Assembly: GCA_021816765.1 (NCBI GenBank)
Contig: JAKAXB010000006.1
Span: forward strand, 99,267 to 163,266
DNA length: 64,000 bases
Direction of reading: 5' to 3'
From: Natronospirales bacterium
Lineage (GTDB): Bacteria > Pseudomonadota > Gammaproteobacteria > Natronospirales > REEB76
Shown here: piece by piece, positions 61,634-64,000 of the stretch
Layout of the letters: each line of letters starts with the position of its first letter
Position numbering within the stretch: position 1 is the first letter of the stretch
Made by a program: the position numbers and the translations under genes
The notes under the pieces: generated by a model
The model's input: only the letters and a program-made list of their open reading frames with translations
The model's database searches: none
Told to the model about the DNA's origin: nothing

Positions 61634-62044
61634 TCAGCGTCTGCCCAGCATCTTCTGCAAATCTGCGCGCAGGGCTTTGACAGCCTGCAATAAGGCGGCG
61701 TAGGCATGCTCATCCAGTGCACCGTAACCACGCAACTTGGACGCGGTGAGTTCCTGGAATTCCACGTCCGCGAACTCGAGGTGTGTATGCACGCTCCACT
61801 TGGCGGATACCTCGGTATCCGGACGCGGCAGATTCAGCGCTGCAAACGTCTTCAGCAACGCCTGACGTATCTCAGCAAGGAAGCTCCGCAACTGCTCGCA
61901 TTCGGTTTGTGACAGATCCGCCACTGGCTGCATCAGTGCCGCGGGTTTCCCCTCCACCAGAGCCTCGATGCTGTCCAGATGCCTGCTGACCTCCGCGAAT
62001 ACGGCCATGACATAGCGCTGCTGGCTGGCGTTCAGCCCGCTCAT
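61634..62044 (-). CDS. Conserved-looking hypothetical protein downstream of the MFS gene
   Basis: A 136-residue soluble protein from ATG 62044, overlapping the MFS stop by four bases (ATGA), so it is made with the transporter. The N-terminal 80 residues are helical (QQRYVMAVFAEVSRHLDSIE, LSQTECEQLRSFLAEIRQAL); the C-terminal part contains KWSVHTHLEFADVEFQELTA and a final helix. No signal peptide, membrane helix or cysteine pair. I do not recognise the family. Confidence 0.65.
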   Translation of the reverse strand: MSGLNASQQRYVMAVFAEVSRHLDSIEALVEGKPAALMQPVADLSQTECEQLRSFLAEIRQALLKTFAALNLPRPDTEVSAKWSVHTHLEFADVEFQELTASKLRGYGALDEHAYAALLQAVKALRADLQKMLGRR

Positions 62045-63228
62045 GCGCGCGCAGGGCCGTGGTTGATGGTGGCAAGCAAGGGCAGAGCGGCAAGCTGCAG
62101 CATGACCGCCACCGCAACCAGCCAGCCGGGTCCGAGTGCGTACAGGGCTCCCATCATCACGCTGCCCACAAACCACGATACACCGAACACCGTGTCAAAC
62201 AATCCGTAGGCGGTTCCACGTCTCGCTTCCGGCGTCAGCGTGGCGACCCCGGCACGCACCGTACTCTCCTGCACACCCAGGGCCGCACCCCACAAGCCCG
62301 AGCCAATCCATATCCACACAGGATGCACCGCCAGAAACAGCAGCGGCAACGTCGGCAAGGTAAGCAAAGGCAGCGCGTACAGCACCTTCAATCCATAGCG
62401 ATCGAAAAACCGCCCCACCACCAGCGCGGCCACGGCGTCCGTCGCCATGGCCACGGCGAACAGCACCGGAATGAGCGGCGGGGACAGGCGATGGGTGATT
62501 TGCAGATGAAAGGCCACGAGAATGAAATGGGAGAAGCCGAGGATGGTGACTACCGAAAACGCCAGGTAACGGTAGTAACGCGCGTCAAACTTCGCCCGCG
62601 CGTGTCCTTTCTCCACCGGCGCCGCATCCGGCTGGATGCCGCGCGCGCGCCGGAGAAAAAACAGCGCCAATAACGCCGGCACGATCAACACGGCAAAACC
62701 CAGGCGGTAGCCTGAAAAGGCAACCGCTGCGGCCACCACCAGCGGGCCGGCTACCGCACCCAGTTGGTCAAGAAACTCATGCAGGCCGAAGGCGTAGCCG
62801 TGGCCCAGTTCGCGTCCCGCGCGTGACAGAAGAGCGTCCTTGGCGGGATTGCGGATGCCCTTGCCGATGCGTTCCAGAAATACCAGCACGCCCGCTAACC
62901 ACGGCACGGTGGCCAAGGCCAGCGCCGGCACCGCCAGCATGTTCAGTGTGTAACCCACACCCATTACCCGCCAATGACCGCGATGACGGTCCACGAAGCG
63001 TCCCGAAGCCAGGCGCACCGCATAGCCCAGAAATTCACCGAGACCCGCCACCATGCCGACAAAAATCGGCCCTGCACCGAGCACCGCCAGATAGGAGCCG
63101 ACGATGCTGCGGCCGCCCTCATAAGTAAAGTCGGCGAACAGGCTGACGATGCCGATGCTGATGACAAAGCGCAACGCACCGCCGCGCGCGGTGTTGTGAT
63201 GCATGCCAGAAGCTACTCGCTCAGCCAT
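62041..63228 (-). CDS. MFS transporter
   Basis: A 12-helix major-facilitator permease of about 395 residues. The loop after TM2 (RLASGRFVDRHRGHWRVMGVG) carries the MFS A-motif pattern, and TM1 has SLFADFTYEGGRSI, typical of a permease group without assigned substrate. The start is uncertain: ATG 63228 or ATG 63204; Shine-Dalgarno signals are weak. It lies 171 bases after DUF190 in the crcB direction, so it may have its own promoter. Substrate unknown; a role in the fluoride response is only suggested by position. Confidence 0.82.
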   Translation of the reverse strand: MAERVASGMHHNTARGGALRFVISIGIVSLFADFTYEGGRSIVGSYLAVLGAGPIFVGMVAGLGEFLGYAVRLASGRFVDRHRGHWRVMGVGYTLNMLAVPALALATVPWLAGVLVFLERIGKGIRNPAKDALLSRAGRELGHGYAFGLHEFLDQLGAVAGPLVVAAAVAFSGYRLGFAVLIVPALLALFFLRRARGIQPDAAPVEKGHARAKFDARYYRYLAFSVVTILGFSHFILVAFHLQITHRLSPPLIPVLFAVAMATDAVAALVVGRFFDRYGLKVLYALPLLTLPTLPLLFLAVHPVWIWIGSGLWGAALGVQESTVRAGVATLTPEARRGTAYGLFDTVFGVSWFVGSVMMGALYALGPGWLVAVAVMLQLAALPLLATINHGPARA

Positions 63229-63399
63229 CAGGACCCCGCCGATTGTCATAGCCAGTACAGACAAAAATACATGGAGCGATACATTTCACGGGCGATACCG
63301 CAGCTTGTGGAGAGCAGCGGCCAGAACCCCAAAGTGAAATACAGAGACCCGGCATCTCATCACCACATACAGCACCAGGTGTCACAAATAAAATCCGCG

Positions 63400-63723
63400 T
63401 CATGCCGACAGATGGCAGGTTACCGGCCAGGAAATCACATGCCCTGAAGGGATCATGCCGTCAAGTGATTGCAATGCCGAGCGTACCATGGGCCCCTCGT
63501 CGAAGAACTCCACCACCAGAGGCAGTTTCTGCGTGAGGCGCAGGAGATCCGCAGAGTGCACCGTGCCCTTGGCGCCAAAACCGGCGATACCCCGAAATAC
63601 AGTCACGCCGTGCACGCAGTGCCGATCATGCAAGACCTCCATGATCTCGTCCAGCAAATTATGCTTTTTGCCCTGGTCAGCCTCGCTGAGATAAATGCGC
63701 ACCAGGAGCATTTCCTTGTCCAT
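63400..63723 (-). CDS. DUF190 family PII-like protein
   Basis: A 107-residue DUF190 protein with a GlnB-like ferredoxin fold (LLVRIYLSEADQGKKHNLLD, GVTVFRGIAGFGAKG, LPLVVEFFDE). Genes of this family very often follow crcB and are thought to modulate it. ATG 63723 with GGTGAAGGA upstream, 11 bases after the crcB stop. The gene itself is intact. Confidence 0.88.
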   Translation of the reverse strand: MDKEMLLVRIYLSEADQGKKHNLLDEIMEVLHDRHCVHGVTVFRGIAGFGAKGTVHSADLLRLTQKLPLVVEFFDEGPMVRSALQSLDGMIPSGHVISWPVTCHLSA

Positions 63724-63734
63724 TGTCCTTCACC

Positions 63735-63875
63735 TCATAAGTTACGCGCTATATAGGCACCGAGCAGCGCCGCAAACAAGCCAAGAAAGACGGAAAGCAG
63801 CAGATAAATGATGGCGTAGCTTGTTTCGCCATCCTCCAGCAGGAGCAAACTCTCCATGGCGAAGGTGGAAAAAGT
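63735..63875 (-). pseudogene. crcB: crcB (fluoride channel) C-terminal fragment
   Basis: The last about 46 codons of a CrcB/Fluc channel: TFSTFAMESLLLLEDGETSY and AIIYLLLSVFLGLFAALLGA, then YIARNL. The motif TTFSTF of CrcB (fourth helix break) is at the junction. Upstream the reading frame enters an IS5-family end, so the N-terminal two to three helices are missing in the window. A full channel is about 120-130 residues. As it stands it cannot make a working channel. Confidence 0.85.
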
Positions 63876-63885
63876 AGAACCTATC

Positions 63886-64000
63886 TCAAAATCGTTTTAG
63901 CAGGATGAGAATGGCCGCCAGCTGGACGAAGCCCAGGAAGTTTGCGGAGTAGTATTCCCAGCGCACTAGGAGTCGACGTTGCCATTGCAGCCACGCAAAG
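63886..64000 (-). mobile_element. IS5-family transposase, C-terminal end (element cut by window edge)
   Basis: The minus-strand frame from the window edge reads FAWLQWQRRLLVRWEYYSAN, FLGFVQLAAILILLKRF and stops at TGA 63886-63888. This is the conserved C-terminus of IS5-group transposases (R-x2-V-R-x-E...Y-x-N-F-x-G). The element's terminal sequence GAGATAGGTTCT directly abuts crcB codons at about 63876. The rest of the element lies outside. Confidence 0.85.

Overview
ORGANISM. The window reads as a gammaproteobacterial chromosome of moderately high GC. The gene order pnp-rpsO-truB-rbfA-infB-nusA-rimP, a 14-gene nuoA-N operon, secG-tpiA-glmM-folP-ftsH-rlmE-greA-carBA-dapB-dnaJK-grpE-hrcA and recN/fur/bamE/ratA/rnfH/smpB/ssrA is the housekeeping arrangement of that class. 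FabA/FabB, BamE, a RatA/RnfH pair and a tmRNA tag ANDSNYALAA support this. Coexisting HrcA/CIRCE and a sigma-32 promoter, and separate complex I-like machines, would fit a chemolithotrophic or environmental lineage, but I cannot name a genus from sequence alone.

LAYOUT. (1) 1-8100, minus strand: translation/transcription-factor operon, with a leader before rimP that carries tandem hairpins, two of them intrinsic terminators. (2) 8030-11137: a roughly 3 kb plus-strand block (DksA/TraR-type zinc-finger gene behind an FNR-type box, fabA, fabB). It is bounded by a 15-bp repeat of the 3' end of the initiator tRNA gene, so it looks inserted between tRNA-fMet and rimP. (3) 11122-25989, minus: tRNA-fMet, complete nuoN-A, tRNA-Leu(GAG). 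(4) 26114-43406, minus: secG, tpiA, glmM, folP, ftsH, rlmE, a short DUF4149-like ORF, greA, carB, carA, dapB, dnaJ, dnaK, grpE, hrcA. (5) 43442-48853: CIRCE, nadK, recN, fur, bamE, rnfH, ratA, smpB and ssrA with its terminator. (6) 48854-50290: a scar downstream of ssrA holding remnants of a type I-G (old I-U) CRISPR-Cas locus (N-terminal cas4/cas1 fragment and C-terminal csb2 fragment) around an intact-looking vapBC pair, flanked by a 42-bp imperfect direct repeat. (7) 50360-53224: a Gly/Pro-rich lipoprotein, an NHL beta-propeller protein, a PabC-like enzyme and a zinc-ribbon/HEAT-like protein. (8) 53697-61586, plus: a fluoride riboswitch followed by a six-gene Hyf/complex I-like membrane operon whose large subunit has lost the NiFe-binding cysteines. 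(9) 61634-64000, minus and convergent: an orphan gene, an MFS transporter, DUF190 and a crcB C-terminal fragment cut off by an IS5-family transposase end.

HOW IT FITS TOGETHER. The most unusual part is regions 8-9. A fluoride-sensing aptamer stands in front of an energy-converting-hydrogenase-related (Ehr-type) complex with antiporter-like subunits but no hydrogenase active site. Beside it lie remains of the usual fluoride-channel operon (crcB-DUF190), whose channel gene is broken by an insertion sequence. My inference is a fluoride-responsive ion-translocating or redox complex; its reaction is unknown. The second notable part is the fossil CRISPR-Cas locus at ssrA with a surviving toxin-antitoxin module.
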